Part shown: piece by piece, positions 1 to 12,500 of the stretch
Layout of the letters: each line of letters opens with the position of its first letter
Numbering within the stretch: the stretch's first letter is position 1
Made by a program: the position numbers and the translations under genes
The notes under the pieces: model-generated
Told to the model about the DNA's origin: nothing
The model's input: the letters and a program-made list of their open reading frames with translations, nothing else
The model's database searches: none
Origin: Ricordea florida
Lineage: Eukaryota; Cnidaria; Anthozoa; Corallimorpharia; Ricordeidae
Assembly (NCBI GenBank): GCA_949710005.1
Contig: OX453282.1
Span: forward strand, 23,777,120 to 23,841,119
Direction of reading: 5' to 3'
DNA: 64,000 bases

Positions 1-332
1 TGACCACGTAGTAAGCCGTATAGCAATTTGCCATAAACAGCAAAAACAAGCTAATTAGCACCTCCTAAATTGCAAAATACCTGAAGGTAATGTAATTGTA
101 GGTATTGAGTTATTTAGTAAATAAAATTTGTAAAAATTATAAATGTGTTTCTTCTCGTAAAATGAAATCGCATACCTATCTCCCAACCTCCCCCCCAGGG
201 GCTATTTTTGTCAAGACAGCCATGTTGTTCGGCAGGAAGGCAACCATATTTTTCAGCAGGAATTTTGACTTTGGGCTTTCACACGTCATTTTGGTAAGTA
301 AAACCGCTATTTCTGCCATTATTTCATTTTGT

Positions 333-2015
333 AGTTCGTCTAGTTTGATCGTCCGGGTGAGGGTAGTTCTGAAAAGAACTGTTGTTAGTGACTGACGTGA
401 CATGAGACATACAGTGTCATTCTGTGGGTCCCCTACGTATCAACTGTCCAAGTACTTGACGACCATACTGCAACCCCTAACTAACAAATCAAGATCCAAA
501 CTACAATCTACGGAGAACTTTATTGACGCTATTAAGACAGCACAGATACCTGACGACTACAACCTTTTGTCTTTTGATGTGAAGTCACTGTTCACCAGTA
601 TTCCACTTCAACTGGCATTACAGTGTACCGAGACAGCTATACAGCTATACAGCAATCTACAGTTAAACTTCCGTTACCGACAAAAGACATCATGGAGCCA
701 TGGGGTCGCCTGTTTCTGTTGTTGTCGCGGAAATTGTGATGCAACACGTGGAGGAACGCGCCCTTGCATCTTGCCGACAAACGATACCGCTTTGGTTTCG
801 CTACGTTGAGGACACCTTTACCGCCGTTCACAAAGACGAAATTGACGGTTTTCACGACCACCTTAACGAACAGAACGCCGACATCCAGTTTACTAAAGAG
901 ATCGAAGAAAATGGAAAACTTCTTTTTCTAGACTGTTTGGTAAGCCGCGACAACAACGAACTGCGAAAGAGAGTGTACAGAAAACCGACACATACCAACA
1001 GATTACTTGACGAATCATCCTACAACCCGACTTCACACAAAGCCACGACTATAAAGACTTTGACGAGACGAGCGCAACTAGTTTGTGACACACCGGACAG
1101 CTTACGTGACGAAAACAGATACCTAGAACGTGTCTTTCACAAAAACAATTACAACGCTGTTAGACTAGACATTTACCGACCTACTGAAACTGACGCAACG
1201 AACAGGAACCCAACACCGGTTACTACAGTAACTATACCTTACATTAAGGGCACTCCTGACACCTTCTCACGGATCCTACAGCCCTACAGCATCCGTGTAG
1301 CCCACAAACCTACAATCACCTTACGACATTTACTGACCAAGGTTAAAGACAAGGTCGAACCTAACAACAGACAGGGAGCAGTTTACATGATCAAATGCTC
1401 CGACTGCCAGGCTTCCTACATTGGTGAGACTGGCAGAAACCTTAACACGAGACTGACTGAACACAAACGAGCCACGAGAAATGGTGATACCAACAATCAT
1501 ATTGCTGTACATCATAAACTGACAAACCACAACATTGACTGGGACTCTGCCCATTGCTTAACCTACAGTACAAACTATTTTCAACGACTGACTCTGGAAA
1601 GCTGGTACACCAACTTGGAACGAACACCTCTTAACAGATGTCAACAACTACCGGCGCCTTACAAACGACTTATCCATGACGAAAACAAAACCGACAAACG
1701 GACTTCTAACAAACCGACATAATTTGACTAACTATAGAAGGACCAAAAACCGACCCGGCTATTTGACAAACAATAGACGGATCGAAACCGACCAATGACT
1801 GGTAACAAACTTCACATGAGTCTTTCAGCCAATACCATCATGGCTAAACTGACCAATCACGTTTAACAGACCAGACTTATAACATCATCGTCTGACAAAC
1901 ACTATTCACTTGACTGACTCTGAAAATGACTTCCGCTCAGGTTGTCGAAACGTCAGTCACCAACAACAGTTCTTTTCAGAAATACCCTCACCCGGACGAT
2001 CAAACTAGACGAACT
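333..2015 (+). mobile_element. Penelope-like element remnant with inverted flanking repeats
   Basis: A broken reverse transcriptase with a C-terminal GIY-YIG domain lies between two inverted arms of about 66 bp at 333-398 and 1950-2015. The arms match with only a few differences by eye. Terminal repeats in inverted orientation (pLTRs) plus an RT-GIY-YIG protein are a hallmark of Penelope-like elements. The coding part begins almost directly after the left arm, so the 5' coding half is missing. Element edges outside the arms were not resolved. Confidence 0.8.
402..1722 (+). pseudogene. Penelope-like reverse transcriptase/GIY-YIG endonuclease, truncated and frameshifted
   Basis: The first block (402 to about 640) encodes RT palm sequence ending in SFDVKSLFTSIPL, which contains an invariant catalytic Asp. 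A small duplication (CAGCTATA twice) and an apparent deletion of roughly 25 codons then shift the frame. The second block (700-1722) opens with MGSPVSVVVAEI, carries YVED where YVDD is usual, and ends in a GIY-YIG nuclease (VYMIKC at about 1384, SYIGETGRNLNTRL just after). In the family the product primes reverse transcription at nicked target DNA. This copy lacks the N-terminal part and is frameshifted, so it is a dead fossil. Confidence 0.85.
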
Positions 2016-2157
2016 ACTGATACTCTTGGGTTCAAACCTTTTGCTATATTTCATTTTGTCTAAAACATACACAAAAAGTGAAGCGACCTATAATCTTATT
2101 AAAGCTGTTTCTTGGATGAAATCGACGGCCGCGCCTATATATTTGTGGTACTGTCAG

Positions 2158-2235
2158 TTGCCGTACAAGGCCCTGCGATGCAATTGCCGTACAAGGCCCT
2201 GCGATGCAATTGCCGTACAAGGCCCAGCTATCAAA
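2158..2235. repeat. 26-bp tandem repeat, three units
   Basis: The unit starts TTGCCGTACAAGGCCCTGCG. Two perfect copies (2158-2183 and 2184-2209) are followed by a third, diverged copy. It lies just outside the right arm of the PLE. No function is apparent. Confidence 0.85.
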
Positions 2236-2429
2236 TTGCCAAACATAGTTGATTTACAAACTTTTAATATGCAGTTTTGTAGTGTAATGCAAAGCCTTAT
2301 CCGCTGCATGCAGGAGAAATTTAACACAAACGGTTTCAAAGTACGCTCGTTTGTTTCCTTTTGTTGGTACCAGAATCATGAATCACGAAGTCAAGTTGAT
2401 GAAAGTCATAATAGTGGAGCGAAAACAGC

Positions 2430-2576
2430 AAGATTTCCGTACAGCTCCCTACTTCATTATGCATGCAGAAGCTGTCTTGTCTGGTGTAATGCACGTGCAA
2501 ATATTTCTTGTGTTCGAAGAACGAAATCGTATAGTTACAGAATGCATAATGAAGTAGGGACCTGTGTGGAAATCTT
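2430..2576. repeat. Foldback repeat with arms of about 35 bp
   Basis: Left arm 2430 to about 2465 and right arm 2541-2576 are imperfect reverse complements. They share the core TCCCTACTTCATTATGCAT and an outer AAGATTTCC. The spacer itself contains a short palindrome around TTCGAA. It could be a small MITE; I saw no convincing target duplication. Confidence 0.6.
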
Positions 2577-2781
2577 TCCGTAGTCACAATTTTGTGGTAT
2601 GTACGAATGAGTTAGCTTTTAGGAGCCTTTGATTGTATAATGTATGGGGAGCGGGTAACATAAAACATCTTTTCTCTTTGTCAACTGCATTTACCTGGAC
2701 CATTGCCTTAAGAATGTTTTACACCACTAAGTTACATATTAAAATATTATTACTGCAGAACATACAGGTGTGTGTACATAC

Positions 2782-4006
2782 CAAGTTTCATGTTTGCCCA
2801 CTTCTCTACTAGCATATTGCACTGTCTCTCCCAGTCATAACACTCAGCATAGCTGGTGCACAATAACTTTGCCTCATCCAATCGGATTCCTCTGTCTTTC
2901 TGACGTACCCTCTTGACCGCTAAAGCCCAGTCCTTGGCAACATCAGAATCCACTATGTACAATGAACCAAATTGTACCTGGCTTAAGGCTTTTCCAAATC
3001 CCGAATTACCACAGACAAGCAAAGGTAGACCTGCAGACAATGCTTCCAGAGCAGTCAGCCCAAACCCTTCAGATCTTGATGGCATAATGATCAGGTCAGC
3101 TACACAGAACAGATCAGCCATTTTCTCTCTGCTATCGCAAACACTTCGCACAGTTAGCTGTTCTAGAGAAATACCATGTTGAATAAGGTATTGTTTCACT
3201 CCTTCTTGTTTCCCTTTGGGAGCTCCAACAAAAATCAAATGATAGGATATATCATTCAGTTCAGCAACTGCTTGAGCAGCAATGTCATAGCCTTTCAACT
3301 CAAAATCTTCCAAGTCTGTTTGCCCAAGAAACAATACTCGAAAATTTGTCAGATCTTCAGAGGCTTGTTTTAAATTATCAAACTCACTTAAAATACCAGG
3401 AGTTAAACCAAAAACCTCAATACTGCATGGACGCAGGGAAGCTGTGAATGCCTCAGCTAGTTTTGGTCCAACTGCAATTACAAAGTCAGCCCTCTTGCAG
3501 AGCTCCAGTTCTACTTGCTGCTTTTTTTCACCTTTTGAAAGAGACCCAGGACCAGTGCGGTGCATTGCCTCCTCCTCAGGGTTCATGTGCACAACTTGCA
3601 CCCACCTACACTGATGAGAAAATTTAATAATATGTGCCTGACGGCCGGTTTCAATGCCATGACCCACAACAACGTCAATAGAGAGGTCGCGTGGTGGGTA
3701 AGCCAACCAGTCAATAGGCTTATACCCAAGCAATTCCTCTGCCTTCACAATAGTAATTCCAAGATCTGCAGCATCTCTCTTATCTTCTTCACAGCACTTT
3801 GGAACAAACACGGTGACTTTGACATTGTTGACCTTTGCCAACTGCTTCGCTAATTCACTGTTTAGGATGGATACATCATCCTTGAATGATCCCCATTCTG
3901 CGGCTAGAAGTGTAACTCTCAAAATGCTGTTTGAAGATGATGAGCTTGCAGGACCCTGGTCTGGGACTTCCTGTGATGTACCAGCCACAGCAGGCTGTGA
4001 TGAATC
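2782..4006 (-). CDS. Family-4 glycosyltransferase domain exon (inositol-phosphate glycosyltransferase-like)
   Basis: This large minus-strand exon encodes about 408 residues of a two-lobed GT-B enzyme. The N-lobe starts VTLLAAEWGS and contains VVVGHGIETG. The C-lobe starts FRVLFLGQTDLEDFE and carries the E-x7-E signature EGFGLTALE, which contacts the sugar nucleotide in GT4 enzymes. It follows an AG acceptor (TTATGTTGCAG) at 4006 and stops at a GTATGT donor below 2782, so it is an internal exon. The open frame running on to 4108 would add a hydrophobic stretch that is probably intron. In anthozoans such domains occur alone or joined to NLR- or TIR-type modules; the other exons are not identified here. 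A second, broken copy lies at 62.7-63.0 kb. Substrate unknown. Confidence 0.8.
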
Positions 4007-5061
4007 CTGCAACATAAAATACACAAATATGAAAAACACAATATTTAACAAAATGCTGGCTAGTATAAGGGATGCTGTTTCCAAAAATAATTTAACATGA
4101 CACAGCAATAATTCGTTCCTCTACTGTTCTATTAACCTCTGGCTAATTTCATTTTGCTTCTATTTTTCTTGCAAGCTTAAAAAGATCTCAATTCTTCAGG
4201 TTCATGCTTCACCCAAACTTTCCAATTGAATTTTGCTGCTGTACACACACTTCTTAAAGTCATTTCACTTAAAATGGTATTTTTGCAAAGGCCAACAAAG
4301 AAACCTTCCAAATAACAGGGTTATCACTAAAAGCCAGGGGCTGGGGATTTCTGTTCATCAAAACAAAGGCTTGCATGTTGTGAGGAAATAAATTTGACAT
4401 TCAAACATCAACTAAACTAAAACTAGAACAAATAAAGATTATAAAAAGGCATAGTTTCGTTCCACTTGTGGCTATGTGACTTCACATGAACTCTTCCTTT
4501 ACATGTTAGAAATCACTTCTAAACGTCTTGGGGGAAGGGGGGGGGGTACTCCATGACTGTTTGCAGCCTCCCCTGCTACCAAAAACAAATACCCAGCAAC
4601 TTGAATTCTTTGTGACAACCCTGAAAACGTGTATTTGTCTTTTTTATTAATGCCACTTTTTGGAGTGTCCTACAGTACCATGCAAATGTAAGTTGACACT
4701 TGGTATCGAGTTAAGTAGCGAGAAGCCACAATCGAGGATTGAGTGGAGTATCGAGTCTTGCAAGTGCTTTTCTGTAATTAGAAAATAATGAGCTTGTTTG
4801 TAACACTTTGTTCTTAGTCCTTTCTTAGGAGAACCCAGGCAGAGCAGATTTCTAGTGCCCTGCCTTACCCAGGCAAGATGTCTCTGAAAATCACTTAAAT
4901 ATCTACCACTTTTACTATGTAATCTTGTACCTGTCCACTCAAAGACATCACAGGAAGTCCCCAAAACACATAATTTGATAAAAGCCTTTCAGTGAAAAAT
5001 CACTCATCAACACTGCAAAAGAAATCAGTTGATCATTACTCAGCCTCTACTTTAATTAAGT
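4007..5061. other. Intron or flank of the glycosyltransferase gene; no gene supported
   Basis: AT-rich sequence with a G-run near 4531-4547. The stretch near 4925-4975 resembles, on the minus strand, part of the glycosyltransferase exon edge (GGGACTTCCTGTGATGT occurs in both). That suggests a duplicated exon fragment. I could not define an exon. Confidence 0.4.
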
Positions 5062-5065
5062 TTAA

Positions 5066-5755
5066 GGTTACCGTAAACCCTCGCAGGTGTCTTTCGCCAA
5101 AAAATTATTACCGCGTTGTCTTAAATACAACCACTACAAATTATATATCAACGTCAAGGTTATAGAATGCTCTATTCGATAAAAATTGTTTCGCTTCAAT
5201 TGTTCTTAATAGTAAGGCGAGCGCGACCTAAAAGCGCGTAACGACCGACGTCCCTTTGAGCGAATTTATCGGGTATCAAACTCAACCGCATAAACAAAAC
5301 TACTGCATTATATCATTCACAAGGCATCAATCATCAAAACCGTGTCAGGGATTTCCATTTTTTAAAATTGATCTCCTGCAATGGCCATTGTTGTGAAAGG
5401 TATTGGTAAATTTTTGATCATCAAAATTGACAGAAAAATTGCGAAGCAACCAATGGGAATATCAAAAAAGCCTCACACGGTGTTGAAGATTAGTGCCCTG
5501 TGATTTATATAATGCAAAGGTTTAGATTCTGCGGTCGAATTCCATACACGATAAATTCGCTCAAAGAGACGTCAGCCGTTTTGTGCTTGTGGGACGCACT
5601 CTCCTTGCGGTTTGAAAAAATAAAAGCGAAATAATTTTTGGCGGATAGTGCATTTAATTAGCTTTTTATTGATATATAGTTTGTGGTTGTTGCGTTTTAA
5701 GCAGCGCGCAGATTATTTTTTTCGCGAAGGACACTCACGAAGGTAGACGGTAACC
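5066..5755. mobile_element. 690-bp TTAA-flanked inverted-repeat element (non-autonomous)
   Basis: Two imperfect inverted arms, each over 200 bp (left about 5066-5290, right about 5535-5755), begin GGTTACCGT and end ACGGTAACC. TTAA lies immediately outside both ends (5062-5065 and 5756-5759), which fits a 4-bp TTAA target duplication as used by piggyBac-type transposases. No coding capacity. The arms share blocks such as TTTGAGCGAATTTATCG. Confidence 0.75.
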
Positions 5756-5759
5756 TTAA

Positions 5760-6220
5760 CATACTAAGTTATTGTTCTCTTGTATTCTATAACCTTTGTA
5801 AATAAGTAATTAAACAGGGTTTCTGATAGATCATGGAAGAAAAAGTCAAATTTCGCAGGGTTTTAAAAAACAAACTCACAAAAATTTTTGCAGCAAATTA
5901 CACCAAAAACAGTCAGTAAAAAACAGCCTATTTCCCTGCAATTTTCTCGGCAAATTTCACTGGAAAGAAGTCTTGGGCTGATTTGAAGAATGTTTTTTTA
6001 ATGAAAAGAGACAACAACTTTGCCAATTATTTGGAGAAAGTGATGAGTGTTAGCATATGCAACAACTACAACAACACAAACACTGACCACTTATGAATGT
6101 TACTTTTCTAAAACCAGTGATTTTGCAGAGATCATCATTTGCACTTGCGACAATGTGCTTGAGAAATGCATCAATGGCAAAGCTTTTTACATAATGGCCA
6201 CAGCCCAGTTTTTCAAAACA
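5760..6220. other. Gene-free spacer between two TTAA elements
   Basis: AT-rich sequence with no frame, splice pattern or repeat that I can support. Confidence 0.5.
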
Positions 6221-6224
6221 TTAA

Positions 6225-7328
6225 CCCATTCGCCCCTGAACCGCCCGTAACCGCCCGTGTACGACAACCCACGAATTCCCTGAACCGCCCGTAACCGCCC
6301 GTAAAAATGGCCGCTGGTCTTGACCCTCTCCCCACTCCTACTGAGGGTTATTTGCTCTTTTGTCCTCATAGAGACTTTGACAGATAATAAACCAATCATT
6401 TGCCGTCTTTTGCGCATATTTTGACAGCTGATGAGAACAACACGAGGTCGGGATTTTCCGATGAGCGCAAGCCAACTCGTTTTGCGAAAACAATGGCGGC
6501 GGCTTCTGAAATTGACTCCGAGGTCGCGTTAATTTTTGGGGACTCAGAGAGCGAAGACAACTTTAATGGATTCGGAGAGTATTTATTTCTTGAAAATGAT
6601 TGTTGTTTGCTTGACCTTTTTGACCCTTTTGGCTGTGGTTAATTTCATTTGATGAGATAATTCGATTTGCGTGTTCTAACGCATTTACGCATTTGGGTTT
6701 TCCTTTTGCCAGTTTTTTTGGCTTCAGTTCTTTCATGATTGACCCATTTCATAATTTGGCTACCATTTATCTTTCATGTTTTGAATTAACTTGATTTGGA
6801 GACCCATTTGTGTGTCTTTTATGTGAAGTACAGAGTATATATTTCCTTTATCATGTTTATTGATGCGAAGCGCTTGCAGCTTGTTTACGTTGAAATTATT
6901 GATGCGTCTCTCTTTGTAACCGGATTTATCTGAAAGAAAACTTCAATTAACTTTAGCTAAACTAAGGAACAGTATTTAGAAATCGTGTTTTTGCCCATTT
7001 TGGCTTTGATGATTGTTTTCTCATGTGTTTTGTGCGACCCGTGAAATATTTATTTTTGTGCCTTTTGTCGCGCGGTAAAGAAATTATTCGATTTCCATAG
7101 TCCTGTTGACCATTTGTATCAATTCCTTTGGTTAAACAGCATTTATTTTACATTTTCTAGTCGCTTATTTATTCCACTTCAAAAGGGAGTTTGTTTGAAA
7201 ACTTGATCTTGTCTTTGGGTTTACTGCGCATATGGTTTACTTCACGCGTTCGCGAACGCAAATTTTTAGGCCAAAACTCCCAGGGAATTGGGGGGTTGTC
7301 GCGCTTTAAAGTCCCAGGAGTGAATGGG
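6225..7328 (+). mobile_element. piggyBac-type deletion derivative, 1,104 bp
   Basis: The left end reads CCCATTCGCCCCTG and the right end CAGGAGTGAATGGG. They are imperfect inverted repeats, each bordered by TTAA (6221-6224 and 7329-7332). CCC...GGG termini with TTAA target duplications are diagnostic of piggyBac. Inside is only the start of a transposase-like frame (6493-6642), followed by about 680 bp of non-coding DNA. GC-rich repeats (ACCGCCCGTA) lie next to the left end. Confidence 0.8.
6493..6642 (+). pseudogene. piggyBac transposase N-terminal remnant
   Basis: About 49 residues from ATG 6493, rich in acidic residues (SEVALIFGDSESEDNFNGF). This resembles the acidic leader that begins many piggyBac transposases. 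It stops at TAA 6640 with no DDD catalytic domain. Identification rests on the flanking piggyBac-type ends plus this short composition match. Confidence 0.5.
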
Positions 7329-7332
7329 TTAA

Positions 7333-9545
7333 TCTAAGAACTGGTAGTTTTAGGATGTTGTTTACTTCTTGCAGTGATGAAGTTTTAAGATAAATTTGCA
7401 AGTTCAAGACAAGTAGACTGTCGCAACAGCCAAGATAAGTGTCAAATATGTTGTACTGACATCTGTTTGGTACGATTTCTAGAGAATTTCACTTGCAATA
7501 TCAGAAGCTCTGTCTGTATAAAGTGATAATTCTACTAAGCAATAAGCTTCTTTGCAGGAAATTCACCAAAGTAGCATAGAAGTAAGGTAATAATGAAGAG
7601 GGCATATTGCCCTGTGGGGGAGTGTGCAGCAAGCAGGAAATGAAAGATTACACCAACCCCCAAGAATGGTACGCACTGTATGCAAGGAATCACGGGAAGT
7701 CAACCAGACGATTCTTGTCTGGTTTGCTGACTGTTTAACTGCTAGCAAACGAAAATATAGGATTGTCCTCCCAGACCGACCACCAATAAAACCAATAAAC
7801 ACTCTAAAAAAAAAAACAAAATGAACTAACTCCCTAAACGTATATTCAGGCATTCCTATGCAAGTCGCCAGTTATTATTGCAGATGCAGCGGAATGCCAC
7901 ACCTCGAAAATTTAACAAATTCAACATCTGCGCCGTCTCAATCAAACTGTCGCATGTAGAAGTATTTTTCAACTGCCGTGACAATATTCATAAATAATAC
8001 GTAAATATAGATCCACACATTCCTATTCATTAATAAATGGTCATTCTAAGCGCAGTAATCTTGTCACTATTCCAAAATCAACCTTGCATAAATCGAGTGA
8101 AAGTCAAAGTCCATCGTCAGCGTCTGTCGATTGATCACCACAATCTAACACTGATTTTTCAGAATCTTGTAAGATTATTCAACCTACAATTATTACTTGA
8201 ATTGTACCATATCGATTCAGCATTGTTTACAAGCTACAAGTAAGGGTTAGTTAGACTACAAACTTTGCCTAATCAAATTATGCTCACCGCCTTAACTCCG
8301 ACAACCCAAACCAACTCTGTTTCCGGGTTTCCAGGTTTCGATTCAAATAAAACACGAAGACTGCTCTTTACACTGGCAGCCTGAGAAAAAAAGTAATCAA
8401 AGCTTTCTAAGTGCAGCCTATCGTTTTACAAACTCAGAGTAAATCGAAAAGGGTGTTACCTGACGAAGAAAACCAACGACGCAATATGGAAATACTGCAT
8501 GCCACGGTGGTCACATGACGGTCCAGCCCAGGGGAGTTCCCCTAAACCATGGCAACATGTACAATAACATCAGGTGATCTGAAACAACGATCACGTGAAG
8601 TGAAAAAACATCTGTGCCACTTGCTTCGAAAGGCAAAGACAACTGCAGAAGGAGATGGGCTTACATTTTTTAACTTCATCACGACAATAGACATAATAGG
8701 GTGGAAAAGTTATTTCCTACAACTTTACCGTTCAATCCTTCGGATAGACCTTTTCCTCTAAATGACAGCAGGAGTAACGCAAGCCACGTGATAGATCACG
8801 TAGATTTGCATCGATTCTCTTATGTTAACATTACGTTATTAGGTTGGGGTCGCACTCGAGACAAATACTTGAAATGTCTGAAGATGTCGCAGACAATTTT
8901 GTCTCGGAACTTGTCCGAGACAATTAAATGTTGTCGTTTTGCGGTCGCACTGTGGAGACAATCATCAGAGACAAACGTAAAGTAAAGATGAGACCTGTCA
9001 CTACTGGCGCTTTGTTTTATTTCACCGCAAAAATGATATTTCCCGCTCAATTTGTAGAATAGAACGGCCGCAATGAGTCCGCGCCAGTTCGCTCTGTTTT
9101 ATTTCCATGTTCTGAACGTTAATGCAGCTAACGATGCTCAAAGAGTAATTCTCCTTTCTTCCCTCCGCCAAATCTGCCCTCGCTGGTGGAAAGGTGTTGT
9201 ACGTAATTTACTGCCTCAAGAACAACTGCCCTGGTCTATAGCGGTCTTGCAATTCAATTTGGGTTCATTATTTGATCGGAATGGATGTCCGCATGTCTGT
9301 AGAAGATGCATCCTGATGGGCAAAATATGCAAGGAAGGCTATTTGTTTACTAGCTACGTATTTTTCTTTTGCCTTGAGAAAATAAGGCCCTGTGACTCTG
9401 ATTTATCTCCCCGGCCCGTGTAGCATAGAAGAGAGTAGAGGAGGCCGATTCTGGGACAAATTCAAAAAAATTCAAAAAAATTCAAAAAATTAAAAAAATC
9501 TCTGATAAAATCTCTAGGACAAATTCAAAAAATTGGTTTAAAGGA
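7333..9545. other. Intergenic stretch with no supported gene
   Basis: Several short open frames (about 7563-7853, 8549-8985, 9073-9423) have no recognisable domains and no convincing splice context. Around 8830-8950 the motif GGTCGCACT occurs twice near GAGACAA repeats, as in a decayed DNA transposon. A repeat shared with 61,550-61,690 begins at 8,694. From about 9,455 an AT-rich run of ATTCAAAAAA units leads into Polinton 1, whose left terminus I could not find. Confidence 0.45.
8694..8805 (+). repeat. Dispersed repeat, copy 1
   Basis: The block from TAATAGGGTGGAAAAG through TCAATCCTTCGGATAGACC to GTAACGCAAGCCACGTGAT matches 61,550-61,690 in the same orientation with scattered substitutions and a short insertion. 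The second copy directly follows the right end of the hAT element. Confidence 0.7.
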
Positions 9546-12500
9546 ATGATATATCCTAATAAAATGAACGGAAAATCAGTCAAACAACTGAAAGTCCTTG
9601 CCAAAGAGCAGGGTATTAAAGGATATTCTACAATGCGTAAAGACGATCTAATCAAATTACCACCCCTCAAAGCATCAGGTACTACTCCTAGACCAAATAT
9701 TATTGATGAACCAGTACCTAAGTATAGTGGGCGTAAAATAAATCGCATCAAAGCGTTGCGTGCTATAGACAACATTAGAAATAGAACTAATATTCTTGAT
9801 GAACCGGTACCTAAGTATAGTGGGCGTAAAATAAATCGCATCAAAGCGTTGCATGCTATAGACAACATTAGAAATAGAACTAATATTCTTGATGAACCGG
9901 TACCTAAGATTAATTTTACCCCTATCGAACCTTCCAAAACCCCAAGACAATTTCTCGATGAACCGATACCTGAGATTAATTTTCCCATTATCGAACCTTC
10001 CAAACCTACATCCCAACCTACAGCACTCAAACAATTAGCGAGTAGAGTTACCAAACCGATAAAGAAAGAGATTAACAAGTTCGCAGATTGGATTTTATCT
10101 TTTGTCCCAGAACCTATCAAAAAGACTGTAAACAAACGAGTCGAAAGTTTGAAGGAAAAGGTTAACCGAATATTCAACCGCTTCACTCCAAAAGAACATC
10201 AAACAGCGTTGAAGGGATATCTGAAAACATACAGGATAGATGGACAGAAAGGGCATGACCTCAAGACGTTCATAGCTGATATCAAACCAAAAGTTATAGA
10301 TCTCATTAATAAGAAAAAGAAACCTATCAAGGCTAAGTTTATCTGTACCTGCAAGTTTATAAAAGAGAATCTTACTACTGGACAGATTGATGAAACTTCA
10401 AAATACTTTAATACCAAAAAACCAGAAACCATAACAGAGTCAACCGATTTCTCTGACTTATTCGATACTATGACCAATCGCCAACTTGAGGAGTTTGAGC
10501 GATTTAAATTTAACGGCTACGGCTTGAAATTCAACCATGTAGAATACTTTGATATCTTCATCGATCCCTTTGAGCCGCTTTCTGGAAGTTCCTATATTCC
10601 ACTACCATTAAAATTAGCTTCCAAGAAGGCAATTATCAGGGGCACCCAACGACCAAATTTTTCCAAATACCTCAGAAGTGCCTTAAATGGATTTTTCTAT
10701 GCTTTAGAAGCCTGTTTCATTAATTTGGAGCTGCCCTAAAAACTATCTATCTGTTCGGATTTCTTAGGGGAACTGTATTCGTCTCGAAAATCCTAGGCGG
10801 CCTTTTTGGCTCATCCGAAAGTTTTAGCTACCTTTATAGGTCTGTTCGAAAAATGAAGGACTCGTGCTAGCATTGCTGTCGTTAGAAATTTTTAGGAGAC
10901 CTTTTTTGTAAAAGCTTGCGTCTATGAAAAGATTCCGAAAATTTTAGGCAAACCGTAACGCGCATCCGAAGATTGCAGGGGAGTAACTTTTTTATTCGAA
11001 AGTATCAGGGGAAGAAATCACATGCTATATACATCTCTAACTTTCGGACGACGTCCGAAAATTGCGAGTTGTAACTCGAACGAAAATTCTAGGGTCACTT
11101 TCTGTTGACTATCTATTTACGAAAAGTCTAGGACAACTTTTCCTCGACCAAATAAATTACGAAAATTCTAGGGCAATTTTTTTTTTCCGAAAATCAAGAC
11201 AACATGTTCTTTCCCTAGAGGAGAAATTTTCCGAAAAATTTAGGCGACCTTACAGTCGAACAGATATTTTACCGAAATCATTCGTTGGGTGCCCCTGAAT
11301 TATCAACGTTAAGAATGAGAAGGATCATGAGTGTTTCAAGTGGGCGGTAACCTCTGCTGTATATACACAAGATGTTCATCCGGAGAGACTAACTAAACAA
11401 ATGAGAGAAAACTCTAAGAAGTTCGACTGGTTAGGAATAGAGTTCCCCGTTTCACTAAAACAGATTGATAAGTTTGAAAAGCAAAACCCCTATGCGATTA
11501 ACGTATACGGATTTGAAGGTGAAGTATACCCTCTAAAAATAAGTAAGAAACGAGGAGGTGAATTGATTAACTTACTTCTAATATCAAACGATGAAACAAA
11601 TCACTACTGCTGGATAAAGAATATGAGTAAACTTTTATCCTCTCAAGTCAATAATCACCAACACGCACGCACATTTTGCCATAGATGCCTAAACTCATTC
11701 CAGTCAAAGACCTCATTAGAAAAACATCTCGAATACTGCACCACAAACGAAGAAGTTAAGATTCAGATGCCTGTAGACAAAGATGGAAATCCTCATTATA
11801 TTTTCTTTAAGAATTTCAACAGAAAAATGCGACACCCCTTTACTTTCTATGTCGATTTTGAGAGCTCTACAGAGAAAATACACACCTGCTCTCCAGATGA
11901 AAGTAGAAGCTTTACTAAACAATACCAGAAGCATAAAGCATCAGGATTCTGCTATCTTATCAAGTGCTTTGACGATAACCTATTTCCACCCAAGCTTGTA
12001 CGATACACTGCTGAATCCCCAGACGAAGATATCCCACAGATATTTGTAGATAATTTAGAGTCAGATATTAAGAAAATTTATAATAAGTTAAAGTTTTCTA
12101 AGAAAGTTAAGATGACTCAAAGGGATAAAATCGACTATAAAAATGCTACTCACTGCCACATCTGCGAGGGTGAATTAGGAGTATATAAGGTATTAGACCA
12201 CTGTCACCTTACAGGAAAGTATAGAGGTGCAGCTCATAACGAATGCAACTTAAAATATAAAATTCCAAAGTTCTTCCCTGTCATCTTTCACAATCTATCT
12301 GGATATGATTCACACATATTTATCAAGAACCTTGGTACATCAAAAGGTAAAATAAACTGTATACCTAATAATGAGGAAAAGTATATTTCTTTCACAAAAC
12401 AGATTGTAGTTGACACCTTTACAAACAAAGAAGGTAAGCAGGTTGATGTGAAGCGAGATATCAGATTCATTGATTCATTTAAATTTATGGCAACCAGCCT

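Noticed and set aside
4647..4964. 105-aa minus-strand frame
   Set aside because: Only the first few residues resemble the glycosyltransferase exon edge; the rest is unsupported.
9073..9423. 116-aa plus-strand frame after GAGACAA repeats
   Set aside because: Composition and position suggest a decayed DNA transposon, but no domain or terminal repeat could be shown.
9482..10186. 234-aa minus-strand frame
   Set aside because: Antisense shadow of Polinton 1 polB; its repeated blocks mirror the 93-bp repeat.
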